Numbered from the stretch's first letter, positions 1 through 11,699 are shown. The stretch is DNA of 64,000 bases from Eunapius fragilis (GCA_963681505.1 OY811991.1:3656438-3720437); one strand, 5' to 3'. Made by a program: numbers and translations. Notes: a model not told the origin generated them from the letters alone.

Positions 1-148
1 AAAGAGCGGGGTTCCTTAGGTACTCTTTGTACCGTTTTCGGTTTCCACCAGTGTGATCACTCATAATATACTAGTAACCGGCAAGCTCAAATTTTGCGAA
101 AACAATTTTTTACGCGTAAAAATTTCGTACACGTGCTAGCTTGTAATC

Positions 149-242
149 ATGCCGCCAAAAGTAAAGCGTACAGTGAAACCTCCACCAAGATACCTACATG
201 AGAACATTGAAATTGCTGTCGATGACAAACGAGCTGATGATC
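149..242 (+). CDS. First-exon-like coding segment, function unknown
   Basis: An ATG at 149 opens 31 codons rich in lysine, arginine and proline (begins MPPKVKRTVKPPPRYL). It runs straight into a strong donor (C/GTAAGT at 243). This looks like the first exon of a spliced gene. It could belong to the BEN-like exons at 1.4-2.1 kb on the same strand, but I could not trace a frame-consistent chain of exons across the hairpins in between. No domain is recognised. Confidence 0.4.
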
Positions 243-683
243 GTAAGTTTTCATCTTATGGCACCGCGTACGTGTACAGAGCCTAATAATGTGCACTTAA
301 AAGTGTTAACGTTATAACGCGCGCATATGGTAGTAGTACGTACATGTCATACACACATGTGCATTTCGACGTTTGACAAGGCTGGCTATTGGCCGTTTCA
401 ATATATATAATTATAGCAACGTAGATGGAAAGTTGTTTATGATCACAGCGCGCACGAAAGGGCTTCATTATATATCACAACATACCGCTTGTTACAGTGC
501 ATGGTACGCCTCTGAGCGAGGCAGAGTTGGATAGTGGCGGCGTTTAGCTAGCCTTTCATCAACTCTCGTACGCGTGAAATAAAAAACGCCCACGCTATTA
601 TATTTCATTAGACAATAGCGGAACTGATTTGCGCAATCTGATTGGTCAATTGCAGGTATCTAAACGCGGTAGAAACCTTGAGA
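243..683. other. No gene seen
   Basis: After the donor at 243 I see no exon with a convincing frame and splice signals. The stretch is probably intron or intergenic DNA. It leads into the first hairpin. Confidence 0.4.
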
Positions 684-763
684 GGGACTCTAAGTGCCAG
701 TGGGGGGGATTCTAAGTGCCCCGGGCACTTAGAATCCCTCCCACTGGCACTTAGAATCCCTCC
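684..763. repeat. Near-perfect 40-bp-arm hairpin
   Basis: Two arms of about 39 bases are inverted around a CCCGGG-like centre near 721. Each arm holds two TTAGAATCCC-type motifs in reverse order, and only a few mismatches are visible. There is essentially no loop, so this is a cruciform-prone foldback rather than an ordinary transposon with an internal body. It shares the TTAGAATCCC motif with the hairpin at 830-973. Confidence 0.8.
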
Positions 764-829
764 CGTTATCGTCATCGCGTTGCGCGATAATTTATTGGTT
801 GCTACGTACGCGTTGCTATTGTCTAAATT

Positions 830-973
830 GGTTAGACACTGAAACCGAGGGATCTACGTGATTTAGAATCCCCTCGGGCCCTTAGTAGCGCCCTCGCTAC
901 CGCTCGGGACGCTACAGCCCAGGGCCCTCGGGGATTCTAAATCACGTAGATCCCTCGGTTTCAGTGTCTAACC
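830..973. repeat. Foldback element with about 52-bp terminal inverted repeats
   Basis: The left arm (830-881) begins GGTTAGACACTGAAACCGAG, and the right arm (922-973) is its inverse with one or two changes. The 40-base loop is GC-rich and can partly pair with itself. It looks like a short nonautonomous foldback or MITE. I could not fix a target-site duplication. Confidence 0.8.
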
Positions 974-1325
974 TATATATAGACCTTATGTCTACGTCAT
1001 CACGCGCGTCTACACGTACAGTTGTATGTTTAGAGAACAGTAGGGAATACACTTGCAAGACATCATCACTCTCAACGGATAAAGGGAATATGTCACCCAG
1101 GATGACTTAAAGGGTCTATAAAGGAACAAGTTATTCTTCTGTCATTTCAAGCGTTTTAAGGGTACTCCGTATCCATCCAGTTAGAATAAGAAAGTACTTG
1201 TTCATTTTCATACAGCGGATGCAAGCCCCCTATTTCCAAAAGACTCTGCATCTGAGGGAAATGTTCAGTAGTGATAACAAAGTGGTATGTTATTACAGTA
1301 TAATTGAACTGACATCATTTTTACC

Positions 1326-2107
1326 CGGACCATGCAAGGCAGAAACAGAAAACTAAGTCCTCATCCATTTCATAGAGCCCCAGTGATGAAGAAACAGAAA
1401 TGCAGGTATATTATAATCAGGAAAGGTAAATATTATTACAGTACAACTCAACATGCAAAGCAGAAACAGAAAACTAAATCCTCATCCGTTTCACAGAGCT
1501 ACAGTGATGAAGAAACACAGGTATGTGTAATTTAAAATGTTAGAACATTAATTAAATATCAATTTTTTTAACCAGGACTATGCGAAAGGAAAACAGAAAG
1601 CTAAGCATATGGTTATTTCACATGAAAAGGTATAGCATTTGTAACTTCCATAGCATAAAGCACACTAACTGCATTGAATATAAATTTTACTAAGAGAGTA
1701 GGGTTAGGGTTAGGTAGCACATTTTTAAATATATATTTCTTTCACAGAAGGATGGGGTCAATCTGCTAATGCTAAATGTACCAGATCCTGTTAAGTATGG
1801 TCTTGCGTTGCTGGATTGTATCTTCAGTGAAGATGAACAAGTAGAATGCTGTTACGAAAACTCCACCACAAGCAACATGCAGTTTGTCCACAAAACCTCC
1901 TTTGTCGTCTACAAGGGTGAAGCAAATTAAAAGGTACAATATTTGAACTCAGCATTATGAAATGGTTATACTTATCCATTTATAGAATGTATTGACAAAA
2001 AGTTTGGGAATGGATCAGTGACAGCACATGATTTGGAGATCTGGAAATCCCTCAATCAAAAGTGTAGGGACAAGCGGAAAGAGGAACTGAAAAAAGAAAA
2101 GTTATGA
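1326..2107 (+). pseudogene. BEN-domain-like gene 3' part, reading frame broken
   Basis: A chain of small exons is visible at 1442-1520, 1576-1629, 1748-1933 and 1986-2107, each with GT/AG borders. The first three join in phase. They give a basic, serine-rich linker and then a segment starting GVNLLMLNVPDPVKYGLALL, which resembles the first helices of a BEN domain (a DNA/protein-binding module). The second half of the domain (STRVKQIKR, then CIDKKFGNGS to a TGA at 2107) is present but lies in other frames. Two apparent frame breaks are needed, one inside exon 1748-1933 and one at the last junction. An earlier near-copy of the lysine-rich exon lies at about 1326-1405 and carries an in-frame stop. 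Either the gene is decaying or the assembly has small indels. BEN assignment is from pattern memory and is moderate. Confidence 0.5.
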
Positions 2108-2234
2108 ATGTGAGTAGGCTTTCGCTGAGGAAAGTGCATGATGTGTGAACACACAACATTGCAATGTGCATTGAAAGCTACAATATCATGATGATTTGAA
2201 AAAGGTATTTGTGTTGAGTCAATGGGAATGGGCA

Positions 2235-2480
2235 TTAATACTCTTGGACAAAATCTTGGGCAAGTCTTGCTCCAGCTCTTGCACAAGATCTTGGGCAAGT
2301 CTTACATAAGATCTTGGGCAAGTCTTACACAAGATCCTTTGCTGGGTCCGCAAGATTTTGGCAGCCATAATCTTGGCATCTTGGGCAAGTCTTAGGCAAG
2401 TCTTGGACAAGATCTTGGGCAAGTCTTAGGCAAGTCTTGCCCAAGATCTTGGGCAAGTCTTGCGCAAGAACTTTTTGCTG
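2235..2480. repeat. 23-bp minisatellite with palindromic units
   Basis: About six to eight irregular units share the core CTTGGGCAAGTCTT joined by CAAGAT. Units are partly self-complementary. Positions 2436-2457 form a perfect 22-bp palindrome centred on AGATCT. Reading frames across it are products of the repeat and not genes. Confidence 0.8.
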
Positions 2481-2513
2481 GGGTGTCCGCATACATGCAC
2501 AATAGTGAACGTT

Positions 2514-3660
2514 CTAGAGGATCGGGCCTCTTCCAACTAATTGTTCGTTAACACCTCTATTCAAAGATATCCTTGGTTCCCTATCGGACTGGGCACTCCT
2601 CTGGGAGGGGTTGACGTCATACCCAGTCACTGACTGGAGCCTTGACATTGAGGATCTAAGGCTCCCACCCCCGACAGCTGAGACAGCAACCTGACTGCCT
2701 TGGCCCGCTTTTGAGCAAGGAATTTGACACAAAATATGACATCCCCAGTTAGGCTCAGGAGACATCTTCATGTTAGCCGGAAAGCCATCCAAGTCACCTT
2801 GAGAAAAAACCTCACACTTGCTAGTATTGATCCTTAGCCCCGGGGGGGGGGGGGGATGACCAAACTGCTGAATGAGGAGAATTGCCCAATTAACTGCTGC
2901 TTTAGGACCTGCAATAGTCCATCGTCAAGATACCACATGTTAAACAAAAGCTCTGAACACTGCTGTCGGAAGTAATAAATCGAACACGTTTAAAATGCAG
3001 AACTAGAGAGAACAAGAAAGGTCCCAAAGGGTCTCCCTGCTGAACTCCTTGTTCAGACCCAAGAGTGCCCATTGAGTGCCACAAGGTGGGATGTTGTCCA
3101 TAACACCAAAAAACCCACCTGAAAAGTTCAGGGAAGTGAGTTGAACACTCGTTTAGAAGGGATTGTCATGATACCTCATTAAAGGCATTCCTAAGGTCAA
3201 CCTTGCAGGCAACAAAATCATCATCCTCCCAATGTTCCGAAATACAGCAACGCAATGTACCAACTTTTCAGCCCCTGCTGGACAAGCCACCCCAAGCCGA
3301 AAAGGGCCAAAAAATTCAGATGCTTTGACTCTAGAAATGATGCAGAGACATTTTCCTGTTAATTTTCTCAGAGCCTTTCCAACAGCAATCGGGCGTATGT
3401 CCAGTGGAGACCCCTCGTCACTTTTAATCAAAGCCGTGAGTGAGCCACCAGCAAGAAACTTTGCTACCCTGATTGAGGCTCTACCACCTGCTAAGTTGTT
3501 AACAATGGCCCTGAAAGAAGAACAGATGGAGATCAGGAGATGGACAATTAAGTGCTGTATTCACATACCTGAGGAGCCACAAGCACTATCTCTAGGAAAT
3601 TGACAAAGGACAGACATGATGTCAATGTCTGGAGGCAACTTGAAACCATCCGAAGGTAAT
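2514..3660 (-). mobile_element. LINE copy A, reverse-transcriptase fragment
   Basis: On the minus strand, pieces in different frames match the reverse transcriptase of copy B: an upstream palm segment with IRPIAVGKALRKLTGKCLC (3431 downward), then GVQQGDPLGPFLFSLVL at about 3040. The fragment lacks the C-terminal zinc knuckle and endonuclease. It is broken by several frame changes and a short G-run. Its upstream edge (right side, about 3660) abuts a short CTATTATTAATATT stretch, as with the other copies. It is the same family as copies B to E but more worn. Confidence 0.75.
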
Positions 3661-3843
3661 GTAACTATTATTAATATTCAAAACAACAAATCAAACTTGA
3701 AAATGCTAAATAATCACTATAATTTTAATTAACTTTGAGTATTAATAACTCACCATTAGATAATATCATATGGTGTTTTTACTTCATTGAATAATGGTGT
3801 AATTTGTGATGTTCATTAAAATTAGTTATTTCTTAATGGCAAG

Positions 3844-6840
3844 TTAGGAGGGTGGAAGCTCCCTGGCCAGGATGGCTCTAGCAATGGACCGAACCAGGAC
3901 CACATTCAACCAGCCATAAATTTCAGCCACAACTACCGCCTTGGGGGAGGACTGGTGAATGGCTAGGAAGGATGCCAGCCTGGAGAAGGTATCATGTGCC
4001 TGCTTGCCCCAATTGCTATAAGTCTCCACTGCCAATGGGATGCAGGACCAGCCCAACTCTTGGCACTTGGGTCCATTGGAGTGGAGCTTGTGGGTCTCAG
4101 CTGCCAGGGCTGCTGCACCAGCCTGGTGACATGATTCACCCAAGATGACAGAGCAGAGTGGTGAGGTAATGGTCAGGTCTAGTGCCGCAGGTTTGCCTCT
4201 GTCCCAGCCAGCAATGAGGATGTCAGCAGGTCTGGTGTGGGCAAGGTCTCTGGTAAGGCCATGACCTCTCTCCACACTCACACTTAGGTGGGCACGACAA
4301 AGGTCAAATACCTCATCTCGTAGACGATTATGGCGTGTGACCACATCCCCCCCATGCCTGCAGGTCACAGCATGGTGACCAAGAGGATCAAGAGCAGTAT
4401 CGGGGCAGAATGGGCACACAGACCGACCAGAAGTATCTAACCCCAGCCACCACCTAATAGCCATCTGGAACTCATTCGACTCCAGGTGCAAGCCCAAACC
4501 AGGGGAAGGGACCACTGATAGCCAAGAGGAAGCATGAGGAGCAGCCACTGACAGGAGGCGAGCTCTGTTAGCTGGAGAGGAGGATTCCAACAAGATGTGG
4601 AAATGTTGGGCTTGGATCAATCCTGACAAGACCTTCTGGTGAATGGGAGACTCCAGAGCAGAATTGGCTGTAATGGTATTAAAGGGGGAGACCTGAGTGT
4701 TAAACATTGCCACTGCCTTTTGTAGGTGGATGTTATCAGCCTTGCCAAAGCCGGAGAATGACAGGGAGGCAATGAAGCGCTGCAGCAGCATGGTGAGAGA
4801 GGGAGCGAAGACCCAGACCCCCAAATTTTAGTCCTAGCTGTGCCTGGCTCCAGGCATCATTGGTAACATTGATGGCTGAGCACATTACAAAGCACTGCTT
4901 GACCTCCTCATCAAAAGACCTTAGAGCATCTGTGGCCAGGCTTGGTGGGATAACCCTTGCTATGTGGACCATCCTGCAGAAGCTACCACACATGCGCAAT
5001 AAGGAAACTGCTACCTGGAGATCGACTGCAGCAACATCCACTAGACCGGAGAGTAGCTTCCTAGACTCAGCACACCTCCTAGCGATAAACTTAGAACAGT
5101 GTAGATAATCCCCAATTGGAGCACCTAGGATGTCCAGATTAGGCAGGATTGAGCACCTCACCTCCTGTGGGAATGATGTGTTGCCCTGCCTGCTGAACAT
5201 CTCACTCTTGGCCAGGTTCACATGTAGGCCCAATGCAGGACCCAACTCCTCAATCACATGTAAGGCACGCAGTACAGCTGGGCGGGTGCCAGCCAAAGCT
5301 CCATCATCGAGGTACCAAGCTTGGAGAAGGATTTCAGCACACTCCTCATCTGCGTCCAGGCTAGATACCAACTTCTGGAGGACTAGTGCAAACAGTAAGG
5401 GACCTAAAGGGTCACCCTGCTGCACTCCAGACTCAGAGCTGATCTGACCAAGAGGGTGCCATAGCAGAGGATGGGTCCCATAACACCAAGATACCCAAGG
5501 TAGCAACTCAGGGAAAAAAGTAGCACACTCATCAAGGACTGCTTGCCTGGAGACAATATTAAAAGTATTCCTCATGTCCACCTTAAGTACAACAAAGCCC
5601 TTGTCCATCCAGTGTTCTTCAATGCATTCCCTGAAAGCATGGGCCACCTTCTCATGAGAACCCCTGCATGACAGGCCACACCCAGTTGCAGGGGTTGGAA
5701 GAACTCAGAAGCCTCGTCCTTCACCAAGGCACACATGCACTTCCCAGTCAGCCTCCTTATTGTCTCCCCACCGCGATGGGCCTAATGTCAGGTGGGCAGC
5801 CCTCCTTGTTTTTGTTCAAGGCAATCAAGCAGCCTCCAGCCAAGAACTTAGACACAGATGTAGGTACCTTTCCAGCTGCCAGGATATTGACCAACTGCCT
5901 GAGGGAGGAGCAAATGGATGTGGGAAGTGGGACACTAGCCACATCAAGCAGGTGTTGGACTCGAAGACCAGAAGGACCAGCTGCAGTGTCCTTGGGGAAG
6001 GAATGTAGGACAGAAAGGATATTGAAATCTGGCTCGAGGGTGAGAGGGGCAGTGTGGGACGCTGGAGCTACTGGAGTGGGACAGCTGGGATGTTTGGATT
6101 TCAACAGATGCCACGTTGTCTTATTATTTGGGGCAATACCGCTGGACTGAAGGACTCTGCAAGCTTTTCCAAACATACCAGATCTGCCTAATGACACAGC
6201 TTGGTCAATGACCTTTGTCCGATTGTTGATGGACACACCTCCAGGATGATTACGATTGGCTGACCGACTCTTAGCCAAAGACCAAAGGGCTCCCAGTTTG
6301 TCATCTGACCACATGTTGCAGAGAGAATCCACTGGCAGTGGCTTGTCATGTCGTCCCTTGCGTCAAAGTGAAGGCAGAACACATTTAGGAAGCATGAATA
6401 GCTTCAGCCATGCCTCCTCTGTGTTCTCCAGGATAACACTTCTCAAAGTAGATGACAATGCCCGGGCAAAAGCAGGCCGGGACTTTGATGGGATGAAGCG
6501 CAAGGTGGTCTGGTCAAGGAGGCACATGTCCTCAAAGGTTGGCAGGCTCATCTCAGCCAGGTTGTGTGGTACATCTCCTAACACACTGTCAAGAACCGGA
6601 GCAACCACAGCACTACCAGCACATTTCCTTGGGTGGGAGGACAACCGATTGTTGGAAACCAATTGATGGCATAGGTGGCAGATGCAGCCAAAAGTTAGGC
6701 ATGTCCCCAGAAAATACACCCTGGACATGGAGCGTCATGTGGGCTTTCCACATGGAAGGAGCAATATGTTCAGAGCACCCTTCCACAATACAATGCTTCT
6801 TCCGCCGCTTTCTAGATACTTCTGGGATCTGGGAACTCGT
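3844..6840 (-). mobile_element. LINE copy B, nearly full-length REL-endonuclease type
   Basis: The most complete copy, about 3 kb, reads leftward. Near 6660 is an N-terminal C-x2-C-x11-H-x3-C finger (CHLC...HPRKC). The reverse transcriptase runs from about 6330 to 4740, with GVQQGDPLGPLLF at about 5428-5390 and the catalytic box as YLDD at about 5300 in place of the usual Y/FADD. Then come a C-x2-C-x9-H-x4-C knuckle (about 4425-4370) and a restriction-like endonuclease signature (RPADIL..., then ALDLTIT) at about 4240-4160. The coding region falls in four frame segments (6728-6363, 6332-5757, 5647-4736, 4824-3844), so at least three frame breaks separate it from an active element. One internal finger before reverse transcriptase plus a C-terminal knuckle and REL endonuclease is the R2/R4/NeSL/Hero architecture. 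Clade not proven. Confidence 0.85.
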
Positions 6841-6949
6841 GGTTGATTATTATTATTATTATTATTATTATTCAACAAAAAAAGATTTCAAATTCTTATT
6901 AACATTTTGGTTTACATGTACATAGTTGTAATTCTGTACTTTTATTGTG

Positions 6950-7440
6950 AAAACCTATTCTAAGAAATCATCGCCTGGACCATCCTTACAGCCTGCACAC
7001 CTTGCTAGCAGAACTCTAGCATTTGCCCGTACAGTTATGCTCAGATTTCCATACAGTCGGGTGAGAGCCTGGGATTTGGAACAACGCAGCTGACAAGCAA
7101 CACGTGATCCAAGTCGAGATAGAGTTTGCCTGGCTTCCGATCCCCAATACCCATAAAGTTCTATAGCCAGGGGGACACAGACCCAACCCAGCTCATTGCA
7201 CTTAGGGTCATTTGCAATGTGTTTTCTCTGTTCTGCTGCATATGCTGCCGACCCGGCCAGCTGTCACACTCGCTTTGGAAATTATGTCAGCATTGAGCGA
7301 TGATGTGACAGTAAGGTCAAGTGCAACCGGCTTGCATAATGACCAATTAGGAATCAGAACATCAGCTGGCCGTGTCCTGCTTTTTTCTGATCCCCATCCA
7401 CTTCCCATCTCTACTTGACAGCCAACATGTGCCAGGTGAC
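6950..7440 (-). mobile_element. LINE copy C, endonuclease and 3' end only
   Basis: Minus-strand segments show RPADVLIPNWSLCKPVALDL (about 7360-7300) followed by the family's C-terminal tail (YGNLSI...RANARVLLARC) down to about 6960. Only the last 0.5 kb is present, so it is 5'-truncated. It lies between an ATT tract at 6846-6872, on its 3' side, and another at 7450-7463, on its 5' side. Confidence 0.75.
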
Positions 7441-7514
7441 AATAATCCTTATTATTATTATTAATCGTAATAACACATTAACACGGGTACAATCTTAAAC
7501 ATAGCAGCCTATAG

Positions 7515-9052
7515 TTAATTCAAAATACATCTGGTGAGGATGGCAGTGGCATTGGCCCTTACTAAATGGAGGTTAAGTCTGCCATAGATGTCTATAAGTA
7601 CAGCCAACTTGGGCCTGCATGTAAGAGTGGCAAGCCAAGAAGCCAGCTGTGAGAGGGCTTCAACAGCTTCATTTCCCCATGCACCATAAAACTCTGCTAC
7701 CAAGGAAACACACAACCAGCCGAGTTCTTTGCATTTTGCATCTTTGGCCCTGTGCTTTCTGCCTTCAGTGGCTAGGGCAGCTAATCCTGCAGACACTCTC
7801 GCTTCCATAAGGGTATGTGTGTTAAGCGGAGAGGTTACAGAAATATCAAAGGCAGCTGTCTTGCCTGCTGTCCAGTTAGTCAACAGAAGGTCAGCAGGAC
7901 AGGTGTGGCTATGATCGGCTGTAAGGTCATTGCCAGCGTTCCACTTGGATGCCAAGATGGGCCCGGTGGCATGTTTCAGCCAGAACATCATGATGGGTGT
8001 TGTGTCGTGCTACAACATCACCCCCAGGCTTTCAAGCGAAGGCATGATGTCCAAGGGGGTCAAGAGCATTGTCAGGGCAAAGTGCATACTGGGATCCCTG
8101 GGATGTGTCTATACCAAGCCACTATTTTATGACAACTTGATGGACCGGTGCATCAAGATGTAGACCCAGCCCCTGTGACGGTAGAACAGACAGCCAGGAG
8201 GATGCATGAGGTGTGGAAACTGAATGCTTGGTCAGCAGTGGAGGAGGTTTCCAACAGCAGATTGAACATCCAAGTGTCCAATGTGCTGGATAGTTCTTTT
8301 TGGGAGACCAGAGACGCTGAGAGAAGGGAGTGAATTTGCAGTGCCTTATCAGGTGGAACAGCAGAATTAAAATCTGCAACTGCAGAACAGAGGTGAAGAT
8401 TTGTCTCTAAACCAAACCCAGCTGAGCAAATAGAGGCTACATACGCTCCAGGTGCATGTTGGTATAATGAGCGAAGATCCCTTACTAAAGCCTAGAAACG
8501 CCTGTCTCCAAGCAGCATCTGAAGTGTCCACAGCAGTGCAGGAGGAGAAGCACCTACAAACATCTTGGTCATACAACTGGACGGCTGCACCAGATAAGGA
8601 TGGAGGTGTGGTACGTGAGAGCCGGCAGAAACCACAACACATATGGAGCAGGGTTAGTGCAACCTGTGGATCCACTAAGCCAACATCCGCAAGCTTTGAC
8701 AGGAGGTTTTGGGCTTCAGATTGTTTGTGGCTGATAAACTGGTGGCAAAAATCAGCATCTCCAATGGGAGAACCCATGTTTGGATTGTTGGACTTATTAA
8801 TACCAGCTTGGAAATGTCTAGTGAGCTTTGTTTAAACACCTCACACTTACGTATATTGACATGGAGGCCGAGTGGTGGGCCCAACTCTTGGAGCAAAGCC
8901 AAAACATTCATCACAGAAGACCTTGGATCTGCAAGAGCACCATCATCCATGTACCAGGCATGGAAATTGAGACCAGCAAAATCGTCTCTGGTTGAAAGTG
9001 CTGACACCAGGATGTTCAAGAACAACAATGGGCTCAGGGGGTCACCCTGCTA
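7515..9052 (-). mobile_element. LINE copy D, 5'-truncated
   Basis: Reading leftward from 9052, the copy starts inside the reverse transcriptase at the QGDPLSPLLF motif. It passes a YMDD catalytic variant (about 8955), the zinc-knuckle zone, and an endonuclease with CPADLLLTNW (about 7900), and ends with a stop at 7515. Several frame changes break it (segments near 9028-8675, 8777-8367, 8379-8122, 7991-7515). The truncation point abuts an ATT/ATTT tract at 9051-9077. Confidence 0.8.
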
Positions 9053-9169
9053 TTATTATTATTATTTATTTATTTTTGCACATACTCCTAGGATTAAATA
9101 AGATTATAGGAAATGGTATACAGCACAGAAATACAAGCAATGCTATGTCCTACTCTATGATGGAGGTGC

Positions 9170-10115
9170 TATCCTTGAAAGGATAGCCGTGGTATTGGCA
9201 CGAACCAGGCTAACATTCAATCGGCCATAAATGTCAATGAGCACCACTGACTTTGACTTGCACATGTTGGTGGCAAGTCTTGAGGCGATAGAAGAGATTA
9301 TAGCAGAGGCCTCTTCACCCCATGCTCCATACTACGCAGCCACCATGGGGACACACACACACCCAAGTTCAGAACATTTGGGGTCATTGGCCTGGTAATT
9401 CCTTGCCTCTGCGACTTGAGCAGCCGTCTTGGCCAGCACTCCCGCTTCCAAAAGGGTTAGAGGATTTAGCGGTGAGGTGATCGATATATCAAGCTGCTGT
9501 TCTGCTCTAGAACCAGTTAGGTAGCAAGATGTCAGCTGGGTGAGACTTGCTGTGGTCACAAGTCAGGTTGTTGCCCACTTCCACCTGGACCCCTATGTGT
9601 GCTCGACGGCAGGTTTCGACCAGAATGTCCCTAACCCTGTTGTGATGGGAGACCACATCTCCACCATACTTGCAGGTGACTGCATGGTGGCCAAGGTGTT
9701 CAAGAGCACCACTGGGACACAAAGCACATTGGGAGCCCTCTGAGGTGTCGAGGCCAAGCCACCACTTGATGGCAACCTGGAAAACAGGAGGATCCAGGTG
9801 AAGTCCAAAGCTCTCAGAGGGGATTACAGACACCCAGGCTGAAGCATGGGGTGATGAAACAGGTAGTAAATGGGCCTTGTCTTCCAATGGAGACAAGTTC
9901 AACAAATGTTTAAACAGATATTCATCAAGCTTGGAAGACAGATTTTTTTTTTAGTAAGAAGGGAAAGGAGAGCAGTCTCAGCGGTGATGGCCTACCCTGG
10001 TAAAACCAAGTTGTTAAAGACCTCTATGGCTTGAGACAGGTGGTGGACTGACTGAGATCCAAACCAGATGAACAAATGGAGGAGATGAAAGCTGCAGATG
10101 AGTGGTGGGAGACCT
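9170..10115 (-). mobile_element. LINE copy E, thumb, knuckle and endonuclease
   Basis: Minus-strand reading gives a post-RT segment (RRGLGLPPLICSF, about 10120-10080), then the C-x2-C-x9-H-x4-C knuckle CALCPSGALEHLGHHAVTC near 9720-9660. The REL signature HPADILLPNWF (about 9540) and the tail down to about 9180 follow. Frame breaks are present near 9940 and 9510. An AATAATAATT-rich tract at 10184-10211 lies just beyond its upstream end. Confidence 0.75.
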
Positions 10116-10211
10116 AGGCCTCTTCTGCCTATTATCCTGTGCACAACTATTCCCATTCGTGTATTCACTTGTATCTTGTATTCCAATAATAATTAATTTT
10201 AATAATAATAA

Positions 10212-10869
10212 AAAGAAGTGGGTATGGGACACTATTAAGCTACTGAAATTAAATACAAAAATAGCACCAATCAACTAATACATATTGAGAAACAGTGGTA
10301 TTTTGTGTCTAATCTACATTCTGGACAAAATACCTTACATATGTAATGAAACTGTTACATAACAACCACATTCCATAACAGGCCCTGGGCAGTTTGCAAC
10401 ATTCTGAAACAGTTATAACAAAAATAAAAATATTATTCGCTGCTCCTACAAACATATGCATTTACATACTTTCACAACATAATTTTTCATGCTTTACAAA
10501 GTTTCCAATCTCAGAAGTGCGTGTGTGTAGACATGCTACCTCGGAAGTGCATATATCCCTCCCCATGCCCCCAGAACAGCACTACCCCTTATAACATAGG
10601 TATAGCATCATTGTGCACACCTGCAAAAATGAACCAACAAACAAAACGCACACACAAGACCAATAGCATTATAACACATCAATAACACATGGAGCAGGGG
10701 TCAGCCTCACACACTCTCGAGGGAAAACTTGATGCGCAGATACAAAATCCTTTGGGAAAAATTCTGCACCTTTAAAAGCAAGCTCCCTAATCACTATCAC
10801 ACTGTCCAAATTCTTCCTCCACATCATGATCAGATAGTCTGCGAAGGAAAACCTCAACTGAGAAATGCT
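10212..10869. other. No gene seen
   Basis: AT-rich sequence between the LINE array and the large inverted repeat. I see no splice-consistent coding segment and no clear repeat structure. Confidence 0.4.
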
Positions 10870-11493
10870 CTATAACTTCTGAATGATAAACGCTATCGAC
10901 TTCCTATTTTCAACACTTACACTACACCATTTTTATTTCACTACGGTAAAACAGATTTTGGGGTCTTGCATTAGCTCTGTACCAGTGTTACAATGTCCGA
11001 TACCCCTTGGGGTTCAAACCCACCATATCTTTTAGCACAATGTTCAATTCACTTCAAATTGAGTTTGTACGTAGAGGGGTCCTGCATCTATCGATTTGTC
11101 CTGTTAATTTTTACTCAATCCGTTACGGAGATACAGCTGTGCAAAGTAATTGCACATTTCTCAGTCATTTCGCGCCATTAACCTACTCCGATTACATGAA
11201 ATACAATAACTTCCGTGCCACACTCCGCTTCTATAGCAAACAAGATTCCCTACGCGATAGATTCAGCTACCATCACCATACACAACACGGTGTACTTAGT
11301 ACCAGTACCGATATCACGCTCAACATCACGCAGAAATGGTGTGCCTGTCGGTTCTCTTTGGGGCGTGGGCATATATATTATAGGCGCACAACGTTATAGA
11401 ACAGTGCATCAGAGCTATCAGCTAACCCTTCCTTATCATTGGGATTTGTGTTCTGCATTTTAACTGCACACCATATTTCAGCGTTTTTCATCA

Positions 11494-11561
<68 letters not shown>
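10870..11561. repeat. Left arm of a large inverted repeat, ending in (CA)n
   Basis: This arm is inverted at 12474-13284 with a similarity I estimate by eye at 85-90%. Both arms carry a TTTGTCCTGTTAATTTTTAC block followed by TACGGAGATACAGCTGTGCA, and both end inward at a dinucleotide repeat, (CA)n here at 11495-11561. Short reading frames inside are not coherent between arms, so I regard it as noncoding repeat DNA. Shorter relatives occur near 40620-40990 and 43370-43450. Confidence 0.8.
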
Positions 11562-11563
<2 letters not shown>

Positions 11564-11699
11564 GAAATTCCAGGGCTACTTACAATTAGTGGTTCTGGTC
11601 AGATGGTTGTCAAGTTTGCCATAACCAAATGCAAAGCCCCCCATAGAAGTCATGTAGCACATGGAATTCAGATTTATATAAGGTGCAGCGGCAAGCAGG

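Noticed and set aside
1697-1716. GGGTTAGGGTTAGG, telomere-like
   Set aside because: Only two units, inside an intron of the BEN-like gene; no array.
4860-5447. Plus-strand frames opposite LINE copy B
   Set aside because: Shadows of the minus-strand reverse transcriptase; no independent motif.
11378-11624. Open frames across CA/TG tracts (Val-Cys and His-Thr runs)
   Set aside because: Pure dinucleotide repeat translation.
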